In this document: positions 35,839 through 44,065 of the stretch, one piece after another | How positions within the stretch are numbered: position 1 is the stretch's first letter | Layout: the number at the start of each line of letters is the position of its first letter | The notes under the pieces: model-generated | What the model saw: the letters and a program-made list of their open reading frames with translations, nothing else | What the model was told of the DNA's origin: nothing | Database searches by the model: none | DNA from: Rhodomicrobium lacus | Lineage (GTDB): Bacteria; Pseudomonadota; Alphaproteobacteria; Rhizobiales; Rhodomicrobiaceae | Reading direction: 5' to 3' | Length of the DNA: 64,000 bases | NCBI RefSeq assembly: GCF_003992725.1 | Contig: NZ_RZNF01000012.1 | Span: forward strand, 1,178,001 to 1,242,000 | Made by a program: the position numbers and the translations under genes

Positions 35839-37534
35839 GAATGACTACCTCGCGCTCAAGGACGTCCTTTTCGGGCGGGAAAGCGCTGTCCTTGAAGACG
35901 TGCGAGCGCTCGTCGCTGCGCACGATCAGAGCATAGGCTCGCCCGAGCAACTTCGCGAAAGCGTTGCAGAAGTCCTGGCGGGTGCCATGCGCTCCGCCGG
36001 CATCAGGGACCGTACGGGTCTCGCCACCTCGATGGCGCCTGTCATCATCGACGGCATCCGCAGCGAAATCCGCAACTCCCGCAACGAAATCGTCGACGCG
36101 CTTTATCCCATCCTCGGGCGGCTGACGTCTGCCTATGTGATGAGCGCCTTCCGCGATTTCATGGAGCAGACGAACCAGCGCCTGGAAGGAGGGCTGTCGG
36201 GCCGTTTCATCTGGCTTCGGCTGTATTGCCTCGTCACCGGCAAGTCTTATGCGAAAGCGCTTCTGCGGCGGCGCACTGCTTTCCGCGTGCAAGAAATCCT
36301 GCTGATCGATGCCGAAACCGGCGCGCTCGTCGACTCATGGCAGGCGCCCAATCTCGCCGTAAGCGAGCCTATCGCCAATGACGGACCGCGCGTCACCGGC
36401 ATGCTCGCCGCCGTGAACAAGTTCGCGTCCGAGGCGCTGAAGGCGAAACGCCAGTCTCTGAAGTCCATCGATCTCGGCGAAGAGCAGCTCTATCTGCGCA
36501 TGACGGCCAAGATGCTGTTTGTGCTCCGATGCGAGGGATATGCGAGGGCTTCGCTGCTGGATGTCTTGGACAAGACGATCGTCGATGTTCTCGACGTTCA
36601 AGAATCGCGCCTCAGCTCGCCCGACCCGTATACCGCCGCGCATTCCGCCCGTGAGACGCTCGCCGCGCTTGCGGACAAGGTGCAGGAAACCCTGACCCGG
36701 CGACGGCGCAGGCCGGTATTCGCCATCGCGCTTTATAGCGCGCTCATCCTCGCGATCCTCGCATTTGCGGGCGTTCGATATTGGCAAAGCGAGCGCATGG
36801 AAGCGATCCGCGACAGAGCCGCAAGCATCGCGAGCGCGTTTCCGGGCGTGGCGGGCTTCCCCGTGGACGTACGCTTCGACGGCGACGGAAAATCCCTGAT
36901 TTTGTCGGGTCTGGTGCCGAGCTACGCCATCAAGGAGGGGATCGAAAATCAGGTTTCGAGCCGTGTCACAGAACTGCCCATCAAAAGCCGGCTTCTGGTT
37001 CTCCCCGATGCGCACAAGGTCGACGATCTTCAGAACGCGGTCTCAACCGTCATGGACAAACTGGCTGCCATCGAGGCGCGGATCGAAGTCGGAAATGCGA
37101 GCCTCGCCGACCTGAAAGCGAGCGTTGCCGAGCAGGGCGAGTCGCTGAAGACGGTGAGCGCTCAGGTGTTTTCGCCGCAGCAGCGCTTCACGGAATGGGC
37201 GCGCAGGAACGCCATCTTCTTCGGGGAAGGCACGAAATTCCGAAACCCGGAGATAGCGGGCAGGAAGATAGCGGAACTGGTCCGCATCATGGCCAATTCG
37301 GATATCCGCCTGCTTGTCATAGGTTTTACGGACTCTCTTGGCCAGAGCGAACGAAACCAGGAACTCGGCATGGAGCGCGCAAAGGCGGTTGTCGACGAAT
37401 TGGTCAAGCTCGGTATTGCCGAAGACCGTCTCGCCACTGTAAGCCGCAGAACGGAAACAATCGTCACGAGCGAGACGGGCACCACGAGCAAAAATCGCCG
37501 CGTGGAATTCCAGCTCGCTCTCGATGGCGAGTGA
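35828..37534 (+). CDS. Inner-membrane protein with large cytoplasmic region and periplasmic OmpA domain
   Basis: The protein has 568 residues from the ATG at 35828; the longer frame from 35672 overlaps the coiled-coil gene. About 295 cytoplasmic residues precede a single TM helix (FAIALYSALILAILAFAGVRYW, about 296-319). The periplasmic part has a BON-like segment (FPVDVRFDGDGKSLILSGLVPSY), a short coiled coil and an OmpA/MotB peptidoglycan-binding domain (about 460-565) with IRLLVIGFTDSLGQSERNQELGMERAKAV and NRRVEFQL. It thus spans from cytoplasm to cell wall. With the neighbouring small GTPase it suggests a GTP-controlled envelope complex. Confidence 0.85.
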   Translation: MSVKNDYLALKDVLFGRESAVLEDVRALVAAHDQSIGSPEQLRESVAEVLAGAMRSAGIRDRTGLATSMAPVIIDGIRSEIRNSRNEIVDALYPILGRLTSAYVMSAFRDFMEQTNQRLEGGLSGRFIWLRLYCLVTGKSYAKALLRRRTAFRVQEILLIDAETGALVDSWQAPNLAVSEPIANDGPRVTGMLAAVNKFASEALKAKRQSLKSIDLGEEQLYLRMTAKMLFVLRCEGYARASLLDVLDKTIVDVLDVQESRLSSPDPYTAAHSARETLAALADKVQETLTRRRRRPVFAIALYSALILAILAFAGVRYWQSERMEAIRDRAASIASAFPGVAGFPVDVRFDGDGKSLILSGLVPSYAIKEGIENQVSSRVTELPIKSRLLVLPDAHKVDDLQNAVSTVMDKLAAIEARIEVGNASLADLKASVAEQGESLKTVSAQVFSPQQRFTEWARRNAIFFGEGTKFRNPEIAGRKIAELVRIMANSDIRLLVIGFTDSLGQSERNQELGMERAKAVVDELVKLGIAEDRLATVSRRTETIVTSETGTTSKNRRVEFQLALDGE

Positions 37535-37669
37535 AGCACACGGCGTCTTGTTCTGGGCCGCCCTCCTGCCTCTGCCAGATCCTGTCGAGCGAAGAAGGCG
37601 CGACACGCTCGCCTGTCAAGCCACGCGCCAACCTCGGTTTTCAGTCGCCGGACCTCGCGCGCGGCAGCG

Positions 37670-38494
37670 TCACCCCTTGATGAAGGCGAGCAGGTCGGCG
37701 TTGATTGTCTCGGCCTCGGTAGTGGGCATGCCGTGCGGAAAGCCCTGATAGGTCTTCAGCGTGCCGTTCTTCAGCAACTTAGCCGAAAGCGGACCCGCGT
37801 CGGCATAGGGGACGATCTGGTCGTCCTCGCTGTGCATCACCAGAACCGGCACGGTAATCCTTTTCAGATCCTCGGTGAAATCGGTCTGCGAAAAGGCGAC
37901 GACACCGTCATAATGTGCCTTCGACCCGCCCATCATGCCTTGCCGCCACCAGTTCCAGATTACACCCTGCAAAGGTTTCGCGCCTGGGCGATTGTAGCCG
38001 TAGAACGGTCCCGCCGGGATATCATGGTAGAATTGCGCGCGATTGGCGGCGATCTGCGCCTGAAAACCGTCGAAGACTTCCTTCGGAAGACCGCCCGGAT
38101 TGGCTTCCGTCTTCACCATGAGGGGCGGCACGGCGCTGATGAGCGCGGCCTTCGAGGCGCGGCTTTCGCCGTGGCGCGCAAGGTAGCGGACCACCTCGCC
38201 GCCCCCGGTGGAGTGCCCCACGTGGATGGCATCGCGCAGATCGAGATGCTCGGTCAACGCCGCGAGATCGTCGGCGTAATGATCCATGTCGTGACCTTCG
38301 CTCGTCTGGCTTGAACGGCCGTGGCCGCGTCTGTCGTGAGCGATCACCCGGAAGCCCTTGCCGAGAAAGAACAGCAACTGCGCGTCCCAGTCATCCGCAG
38401 AAAGCGGCCAGCCATGGCTGAAAACGATGGGCTGACCGGAACCCCAATCCTTGTAATAGATCTCGATGCCGTCTTTTGTTGTGATGGCAGGCAT
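37670..38494 (-). CDS. Alpha/beta hydrolase, non-haem chloroperoxidase-like
   Basis: The protein has 274 residues from the ATG at 38494 ([22 protein letters not shown]). The fold signature is complete: oxyanion [24 protein letters not shown], nucleophile Ser95 in [10 protein letters not shown], acid Asp in [15 protein letters not shown] (about 225) and His in [13 protein letters not shown] (about 253). This pattern is that of cofactor-free haloperoxidases/esterases (chloroperoxidase family); the haloperoxidase activity is usually a side reaction of an esterase or perhydrolase. It stands alone, convergent with the OmpA-domain gene, and no partner is evident. Confidence 0.92.
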   Translation of the reverse strand: MPAITTKDGIEIYYKDWGSGQPIVFSHGWPLSADDWDAQLLFFLGKGFRVIAHDRRGHGRSSQTSEGHDMDHYADDLAALTEHLDLRDAIHVGHSTGGGEVVRYLARHGESRASKAALISAVPPLMVKTEANPGGLPKEVFDGFQAQIAANRAQFYHDIPAGPFYGYNRPGAKPLQGVIWNWWRQGMMGGSKAHYDGVVAFSQTDFTEDLKRITVPVLVMHSEDDQIVPYADAGPLSAKLLKNGTLKTYQGFPHGMPTTEAETINADLLAFIKG

Positions 38495-38780
38495 GTGCTT
38501 TGATCCCGATTGTGGACGTCCACCGGAGATCACACAGCCCGACTTTAAGTTCCCGCCGCTTGAACCTTGAAGCGAAGAAGGGGCCCAAGCAGCGCTTCAA
38601 AATCCGGTGGCCGCCTGCCTTCCCCGGTTGAGCCGGCCGTCGGAACGAGATGAGAGCGGCGACATGAACCTTGAGCCGGGCTCCCCTTGCTCGGGGTGAA
38701 GATACAACCATTTTCTATTCCTGGTTGACGCCGCGTTAATTTCGCGCTTCCCTTGGCATACCTTGGGAAGGGCATGAGAC

Positions 38781-38972
38781 ATGGATTTTGTAGAAAAGTG
38801 CAAACTGCGCCAGGCCGCGCTACGAGATGCCGTGAAGGAAATGGATCAAATTCCCCTATTCGGCGGCGACGAGTTGCAGGCCGCCCGTTTCAAGCAAAAC
38901 GCGTTGAAGACGATCTCGCTCTACGAGAAGATCATCCACCTCTCCAAGGGCGACACGATCGGTCACGCCTGA
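38781..38972 (+). CDS. Possible small protein
   Basis: The 63-codon frame (MDFVEKCKLRQAALRDAVKEMDQIPLFGGDELQAARFKQNALKT...) starts with ATG preceded by GAAGGGC at workable spacing. The product is helical and amphipathic, without a signal peptide. No family is recognised. The amino-acid composition is protein-like and no competing gene covers the interval, but the evidence is limited. Confidence 0.45.
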   Translation: MDFVEKCKLRQAALRDAVKEMDQIPLFGGDELQAARFKQNALKTISLYEKIIHLSKGDTIGHA

Positions 38973-39203
38973 CGACTGCGACGCGGACGGTGGCGTCACA
39001 GCACCGCGCTCGCCGTCAGTTCGACCTCGGATCAGCCTGCGTCAAAGTCGGCATCGATTCGACGCAAGGACAATCGGATCGGCAGCACAATTTTGCAGCG
39101 TCGTCAGATCAGGCATGACACGTCAGACTGGCTTTGGCGGTTTGCACCACGACGGTCGGCTTATCCGGGGCGGCACTCCCATCGAGCGTTTCTGACAGGA
39201 GTC

Positions 39204-39971
39204 TCAAAGACCCGCCTTGTCGAGGGCGGAAATCAGCCGTTCCCGATGCTGCGCCACGGCGAACAGGATGGTGGCGACAAGCACCGGCCATCCCACAAAG
39301 GGCACATACCTCGCAGCGGTCGCGCTGAGGATGCCTCGGGTAGCCTCCGGGCCGATCGCCTCCTGGATGGCGGGGACCGCTTGCCAGACCGCCGCGAGCC
39401 GGGACAGGAGCGTTCTCAATACCTGCGCTGCCAAGGCCCACTCGCCCGAACGGATCAGCGAACCAAGTTGTACGAGTACGTCTTTAAGCGAAAACTGTGC
39501 TGCGAGGCTTGCAAGACCGGCTTCATTGATGTCCCGAAGCCCGAATGCGGTCTTGATCACCGCAGCCACGGCCGCGCTGAGGTCATCGCCGGGGGCATCG
39601 GAGTTGACGAGGGGGACGACGCCACTTGCCGAGGCTGGCACCAGCGGGATTCCCCGCTCGTTGATTTGCGTGGCGAGGACCGCCTGAGCGGGCTCGACGT
39701 AGACTTCCGCCTCGGCCGCGGGAACACCTCCCAACAGGGCGAGCGAGGCGAAAATTCGCTCGTTCAGCCCTTCCAGAACCGACGCGTTCTCCGGCGATAA
39801 TTTGGCGTATAACGCGAGCGACAGGAGGTTTTCCGCTGCTGCCTTCGCGTCGGCCACGGACAGGATGACGTCTCGACTACGGTCGGAAGACTGCGCTCCC
39901 GCCTTGCCTGACAAGATCGGCAGGGTGCTCAGGGCGACACCGATACCAAGCACAGACCGACGATGGAGCAT
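39204..39971 (-). CDS. Exported protein with Tat-like signal, unknown function
   Basis: The protein has 255 residues. The N-terminus HRRSVLGIGVALSTLPILSGKAGA-Q has twin arginines and a hydrophobic core, suggesting Tat export. The mature part is helical and Ala/Leu-rich (LSVADAKAAAENLLSLALYAKLSPENASVLEGLNERI; LAAQVLRTLLSRLAAVWQAVPAIQEAI). A hydrophobic stretch near the C-terminus, FVGWPVLVATILFAVAQHRERL (about 225-245), could anchor it in the membrane. I do not recognise a family. It precedes the EPS sugar-transferase gene on the opposite end of a 77-bp gap, with no sign of co-transcription. Confidence 0.75.
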   Translation of the reverse strand: MLHRRSVLGIGVALSTLPILSGKAGAQSSDRSRDVILSVADAKAAAENLLSLALYAKLSPENASVLEGLNERIFASLALLGGVPAAEAEVYVEPAQAVLATQINERGIPLVPASASGVVPLVNSDAPGDDLSAAVAAVIKTAFGLRDINEAGLASLAAQFSLKDVLVQLGSLIRSGEWALAAQVLRTLLSRLAAVWQAVPAIQEAIGPEATRGILSATAARYVPFVGWPVLVATILFAVAQHRERLISALDKAGL

Positions 39972-40048
39972 GAATTACCTCCTGCATGCTTCATGAGCCA
40001 GCGCACCATGGCAACGGCATGCAGGCAAGGCAAGCCTCAACAGAGGCG

Positions 40049-41611
40049 TTAACCAGCCTGCGCGGTGAACCCGGCCATCTGTGTCTTGATACTCGCTCCG
40101 GCCGGCCGACGCGCAATTCCGCTCTGACCAAGATCGCACCAGGCTTTTTCGATATCGCGCGCGGAAATCCGCTCCCCAAAAAAGACCATGACAATCGTCC
40201 GCAGCACGATTTCGATATCGAGACGTAAATTCGCGTTTTGCACGTACCAGACATCCAGCGCCGCCTTGTCGTCCGACGATATATCGCGCCCGCCGATGAC
40301 CTGAGCCCATCCGGTAAGACCTGGCCTGACCATCAGTCTGGCGCTCTGTGCCTCTGTTTGCTCCCAGTGCAATAGCGGCCTCGGCCCGACGATAGCCATG
40401 TCTCCCCGAATGATGTTGAACAATTGCGGAAACTCGTCGAAGCGCAGGCGCCGCATCAAGCTTCCGAGACGCGACACCCGTTCAGCGTCTGACAGCCGAG
40501 TGCCGTCTGGATCGTGAGCGGCCTTCATGGTCCGAAATTTGTAGAGCCTTAGAGGCTTGCCGCCGAGACCGGGCCGCTGCTGCCAGAAAAGGACCGGGAA
40601 TCCGATGCTTGCCGCCACGCACGCAGCCGATACGAGCAGAAAGGGAGAGAGGATAATGAGCGCCGAAAGGGCGAGAAGAAAATCGACGCCGCGCTTGAAT
40701 TTCCAGTATCTGCGTCTGGCGATCTTCTCCAGCGTCTCCGGGGCGATATGGAAACTGACATTCTGGGAGCCCGAATCCGAGGGGCGCGGCGCCCGGTTCT
40801 TTTTGCCATGCGAAACCGCGCCAGGCTTTTCGAGACTGAAGCCGAGATCCTGGACGAGAAATTGCAGCCGAATGCTGCGAGACTGTTCAATGCGAAGCAG
40901 CGTTTCGCGTTCCGGGTTGCGCAGAGACTGGACGGGGGAGGCAACCACGATACGGTCGATGGTTATGCCGTGAACTTCCAGATCATCGAGGATGCTCTCC
41001 AGTTCCTCCGTTTCTCCCAGTACAGGGTGCGATGCCACGAGCCGACCTACATGCCGATCGGTGCTTCCCACGAGGCCGACGACCCTTACGCGCCCCGGAG
41101 CGAGTTCCGACACCGCCTGCAGGTATGCCTCCGTCAGTTTGGAAATTCCCACGACCAGCAACGCGATCTGCGGCGACGGTGAAGCCGGTTGAAGAAAAGC
41201 GCCAAAAGCCTTGCGATGCTGCCGAAAGTCATGGCTGATTTTATGCAAGGCACGCGCGCCCACGAGCAACGCTACTCCGAAGATCAGTTGAATGAAGGGC
41301 AGTGACCGTGACGTTCCTTCAAGACGATTCCACGCAAAGGTCAAGGCAGTCGCGCCAACGACCGCGGCCGCGACAACCGTCATCACGCGCAGATAGTCCG
41401 GACCGCTACTGAACCGCCAGATGGTTCGGTTGACGCCACTGACGGAAAAGGCAACCAGGGACGCGATCGTCGTGGCAAGGAGATAGGGAACGAATTCAAG
41501 GAAACGCGGCACGGTAATCTCGAAATTCTCCCTCAGGATGAAAGCAAAAGCGGTCGAAATGCAGAGAAGGCTGACATCCAGAATGAGCAAAAATGGGCGG
41601 CACATCGACAT
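40049..41611 (-). CDS. Exopolysaccharide-initiating undecaprenyl-phosphate sugar transferase
   Basis: The protein has 520 residues from the ATG at 41611 (a frame to 41701 exists; GTGGAG upstream also fits MCRPF at 41605). The N-terminal half has about four TM helices and a CoA-binding-like domain (IALLVVGISKLTEAYLQAVSEL). After a fifth TM segment (LLALSALIILSPFLLVSAACV) comes the WbaP/ExoY catalytic domain: LYKFRTMKAAHDPDG, RLRFDEFPQLFNIIRGDMAIVGPRPLL, RPGLTGWAQVIGGRD and DVWYVQNANLRLDIEI. It transfers a sugar-1-phosphate to the lipid carrier and starts EPS repeat-unit synthesis. It is the last gene of the minus-strand arm. Confidence 0.92.
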   Translation of the reverse strand: MSMCRPFLLILDVSLLCISTAFAFILRENFEITVPRFLEFVPYLLATTIASLVAFSVSGVNRTIWRFSSGPDYLRVMTVVAAAVVGATALTFAWNRLEGTSRSLPFIQLIFGVALLVGARALHKISHDFRQHRKAFGAFLQPASPSPQIALLVVGISKLTEAYLQAVSELAPGRVRVVGLVGSTDRHVGRLVASHPVLGETEELESILDDLEVHGITIDRIVVASPVQSLRNPERETLLRIEQSRSIRLQFLVQDLGFSLEKPGAVSHGKKNRAPRPSDSGSQNVSFHIAPETLEKIARRRYWKFKRGVDFLLALSALIILSPFLLVSAACVAASIGFPVLFWQQRPGLGGKPLRLYKFRTMKAAHDPDGTRLSDAERVSRLGSLMRRLRFDEFPQLFNIIRGDMAIVGPRPLLHWEQTEAQSARLMVRPGLTGWAQVIGGRDISSDDKAALDVWYVQNANLRLDIEIVLRTIVMVFFGERISARDIEKAWCDLGQSGIARRPAGASIKTQMAGFTAQAG

Positions 41612-41810
41612 AGCTCCACAGATAAACCAAGCGATCACAAGAGGCCGCAAACTACTGAAGCGAACTTGGAATTTGAGCCCTGGCTGCAGGCTCTCGCTCA
41701 AATATCAAATTCGAAAACCCCACCTGCCTTTAAAGACTTGCCCGTGGTCCCTGTTATTCCGACCTTTGCTCGCAGCGTGCGGCACCCTGGATGCGCATGT
41801 CGAAATCGGA

Positions 41811-43274
41811 TCACGAACTCGCCCCAGTCCTCCGCCAGTCTTCTGGCCAGGCAATCTCGCTGGCCCAAGCCTCTCGCTTCACCTCCCCGCGGGAATGGTG
41901 CCGCCCTCGCCGCGGCTTAGGCTTGGGCTGGACCTCGTACGTCGCCGGAACAGCAAGTATCCCGCAGAACAGCGCAAAGATGGCAGCCAGCGCTGTCGTT
42001 CTGAGGGGATAGTCCACAATCGAATGGGCTAGCAGCAAGGCGAGGATCACGACCGCAGTCCGGTTCAGCGCCGTCACATCCCGCGCCTCGCCAACCGGAG
42101 GCGCCTTCCAGACAGTCCAACTCCGGTTCGAGAACCAAGCCAGGAAAGCCAGGATAACGAATGCACCGATGACGCCGGTTTCAAGAAAGATTTCGGCGAA
42201 ATCATTATGGGCGCGATTGGCGTACCCCGGGTGGACGTCATCGCTCTTTTCGACCGCACTATACACCGGCACGAAAGAACCTAATCCCGTGCCGAAGGGC
42301 AGCGATTTGATCGCCGTTTGGAGCGTTGCACCGGCAAAACGGAGGCGAAGATCGTCGACGAAATCGCCTTCGAAGCGTGTCAGCAGGCGACCGATGCCGA
42401 ACTGGACTGCAAAAAGCATCGCAATGATTGCGACAGTGGCAACGGCCTGAGACGAGGCTCGATTCTCCCGACCGCCCATATCCTCCCGCGTTCGAGCAGC
42501 GAAAAAGATGGCCGCGCCGCCTCCGATCGCCAGCATGGCCAAAAAGAAGCCGGCGCGAGATCTCGCCAACATCACCCCGGTTACCAAAGCGACGAAAGTG
42601 AGCGCTATGACCGCCCAAATGAGGAGGCTGGAAGCTGGGGGCCGCGCTCCCACCCTTGGCATCGTCGACCAATAGCCGACAAGCACCAGACTCACCACTA
42701 TGAGGGCCGCGAAGTGATTGCGGTTCGCGAAGAAACCGACGGCCTCCGTCAGATTTGTGTAACTGTAAAATCGAAGCCCGCTGCCAGGCCCCTGGGCCAC
42801 TTGAAGGAAGCCAATCACGAGAGACAGGACGCCAAGCCCAAGCACGATCCAGCAGAGCAGGCGTCTTTGCTGAAAATCCAGGCGAACGACCGCGGAAAAT
42901 ACCGCGATTGGCACGAGGAGCGACACAGCGGCTGCCCAGGTTGCCTGCGGCGTCAGCGAAAATGTGTCCCAGGCTGTCGACGGCGCAATACCAGCTGTAC
43001 CGCTCCGACTGAGTAACTTTTCGCCGCCGGACCAGATATGGAACGGCAAAGGGAAAAGCTGCAGCGCGACAATCGCCAGGGCGGAAAGAAACACGACTGC
43101 AATCGCGCGGCGCTGCGCATCCCAGCCGGATCTCTCCATCAACGGCCAGAGCGCTATACACAGTAGCGGAACCGCCGCTGCTTGTGCGACCGCGTCCCCC
43201 AGAAAGCCGATACTCGTGCCGCCTCCAAAAAGAACCGCCAGCACCAAGACAGCGACGCAAGACCCGAACAACAT
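41811..43274 (-). CDS. O-antigen ligase/polymerase family membrane protein (EPS polymerase)
   Basis: The 487-residue polytopic protein has about ten to twelve TM helices. The Wzy_C-type central loop and its flanks are recognisable: FFANRNHFAALIVVSLVL (about 185-202), SRAGFFLAMLAIGG, then the conserved KSLPFGTGLGSFVPVYSAVE ... HPGYANRAHNDFAEIFLETGVIG (about 315-370). This pattern marks the O-antigen ligase/polymerase superfamily, and in an EPS locus polymerase is more likely than ligase. The C-terminus has a basic tail (KPKPRRGRHHSRGEVKRE). It lies between the FecR-like gene (20 bp upstream) and the sugar transferase. Confidence 0.88.
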   Translation of the reverse strand: MLFGSCVAVLVLAVLFGGGTSIGFLGDAVAQAAAVPLLCIALWPLMERSGWDAQRRAIAVVFLSALAIVALQLFPLPFHIWSGGEKLLSRSGTAGIAPSTAWDTFSLTPQATWAAAVSLLVPIAVFSAVVRLDFQQRRLLCWIVLGLGVLSLVIGFLQVAQGPGSGLRFYSYTNLTEAVGFFANRNHFAALIVVSLVLVGYWSTMPRVGARPPASSLLIWAVIALTFVALVTGVMLARSRAGFFLAMLAIGGGAAIFFAARTREDMGGRENRASSQAVATVAIIAMLFAVQFGIGRLLTRFEGDFVDDLRLRFAGATLQTAIKSLPFGTGLGSFVPVYSAVEKSDDVHPGYANRAHNDFAEIFLETGVIGAFVILAFLAWFSNRSWTVWKAPPVGEARDVTALNRTAVVILALLLAHSIVDYPLRTTALAAIFALFCGILAVPATYEVQPKPKPRRGRHHSRGEVKREAWASEIAWPEDWRRTGASS

Positions 43275-43294
43275 CGGAGCACTCCGACGACGGA

Positions 43295-43726
43295 TTACGG
43301 GCTGACCCCACCGATGAACTCGTTACCGCTATCGTTGGTCGCCAATGCGACACCGACACCGATGCCGACGCCGAGCGTGGCGCCGATCAGGGGCAGGTTA
43401 TTTGAAAAGCTTCCCTGTCCGGGAACACCGCCGGCGGGCTGCCCATTCGAAAGGACCGCAACGGTCTGAGATTGCGCAACCCTCTGGATCATGCCGCTGT
43501 CGTAGACAATGTCCGCACTGCCCGCGACGGCGCGAATGCGGTCACCCGCAACAACCGGCGACGTCACCGAGACCGGCTGGAACCCGCCTCCGCGATCAAC
43601 CATCACGGAGCCCTGGATATTCGTCAAAATGGTCGCATGAGCTGCCGTAACCATGAAGACAGTACCGGCAGTTACCACGGTTGACCATTCGACGAGCCTC
43701 TTCAGACCGCGCATTTGGCACTTCAT
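43295..43726 (-). CDS. Exported FecR-like/glycine-zipper protein of the EPS locus
   Basis: The protein has 143 residues from the ATG at 43726 (GGAGAA upstream); the longer frame adds non-coding sequence. The signal peptide runs VVTAGTVFMVTAAHA-T. A FecR-like beta domain follows: ILTNIQGSVMVDRGGGFQPV, VVAGDRIRAVAGSADIVYDSGMIQRV. The C-terminal portion has a small-residue hydrophobic segment (LIGATLGVGIGVGVALATND) like a glycine zipper. Similar small exported proteins occur in EPS operons, but the role is unclear. It is the first gene of the minus-strand arm, 340 bp from the divergent kinase gene. Confidence 0.75.
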   Translation of the reverse strand: MKCQMRGLKRLVEWSTVVTAGTVFMVTAAHATILTNIQGSVMVDRGGGFQPVSVTSPVVAGDRIRAVAGSADIVYDSGMIQRVAQSQTVAVLSNGQPAGGVPGQGSFSNNLPLIGATLGVGIGVGVALATNDSGNEFIGGVSP

Positions 43727-44065
43727 AGCATTCTCCAAGATATCGTTCGACGCACTGAAACACCGGAAATCATTATAATGATCATAGGATTTTGACAATT
43801 TTATAAATTAGTGGATAAGCTCTTTTTCCAATCGGTGCAGCCAATTAACCACAGATTGCGATTCGGACCGTGCGAGACAATTAAAGATTGTGGAAAACGC
43901 GCAATGTTGCACACCGCGTCGCTTGCATAGGTTACGCCGATTGATGCCATTCTCAGTTGCGATCGGCACGAGAGCGTCCGGGATTCAATGCAAGTCTTTT
44001 GAAGAACGTAGCGGTGGGTTCGATCCGCGAATGGCGACCGGCGAATTTGGGTAGCGAGTCAAACT
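43727..44065. other. Divergent EPS intergenic region, no gene seen
   Basis: The 339-bp gap is A+T-rich near 43760-43860. Besides the 14-bp palindrome it has ACAAT-taaag-ATTGT (43877-43891). The long leader on the kinase side suggests regulation. No protein-coding or tRNA-like sequence is seen. Confidence 0.55.
43769..43782. promoter_or_regulatory. Perfect 14-bp palindrome between the two EPS arms
   Basis: ATCATTATAATGAT is fully self-complementary. It lies 43 bp upstream of the FecR-like gene and contains TATAAT. On the minus strand a TTGTCA lies 15 nt before that hexamer. On the plus strand, TTGACA (43792-43797) with GATAAG (43814-43819) could start the kinase arm. The palindrome is well placed to be an operator for both directions. 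Confidence 0.5.
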
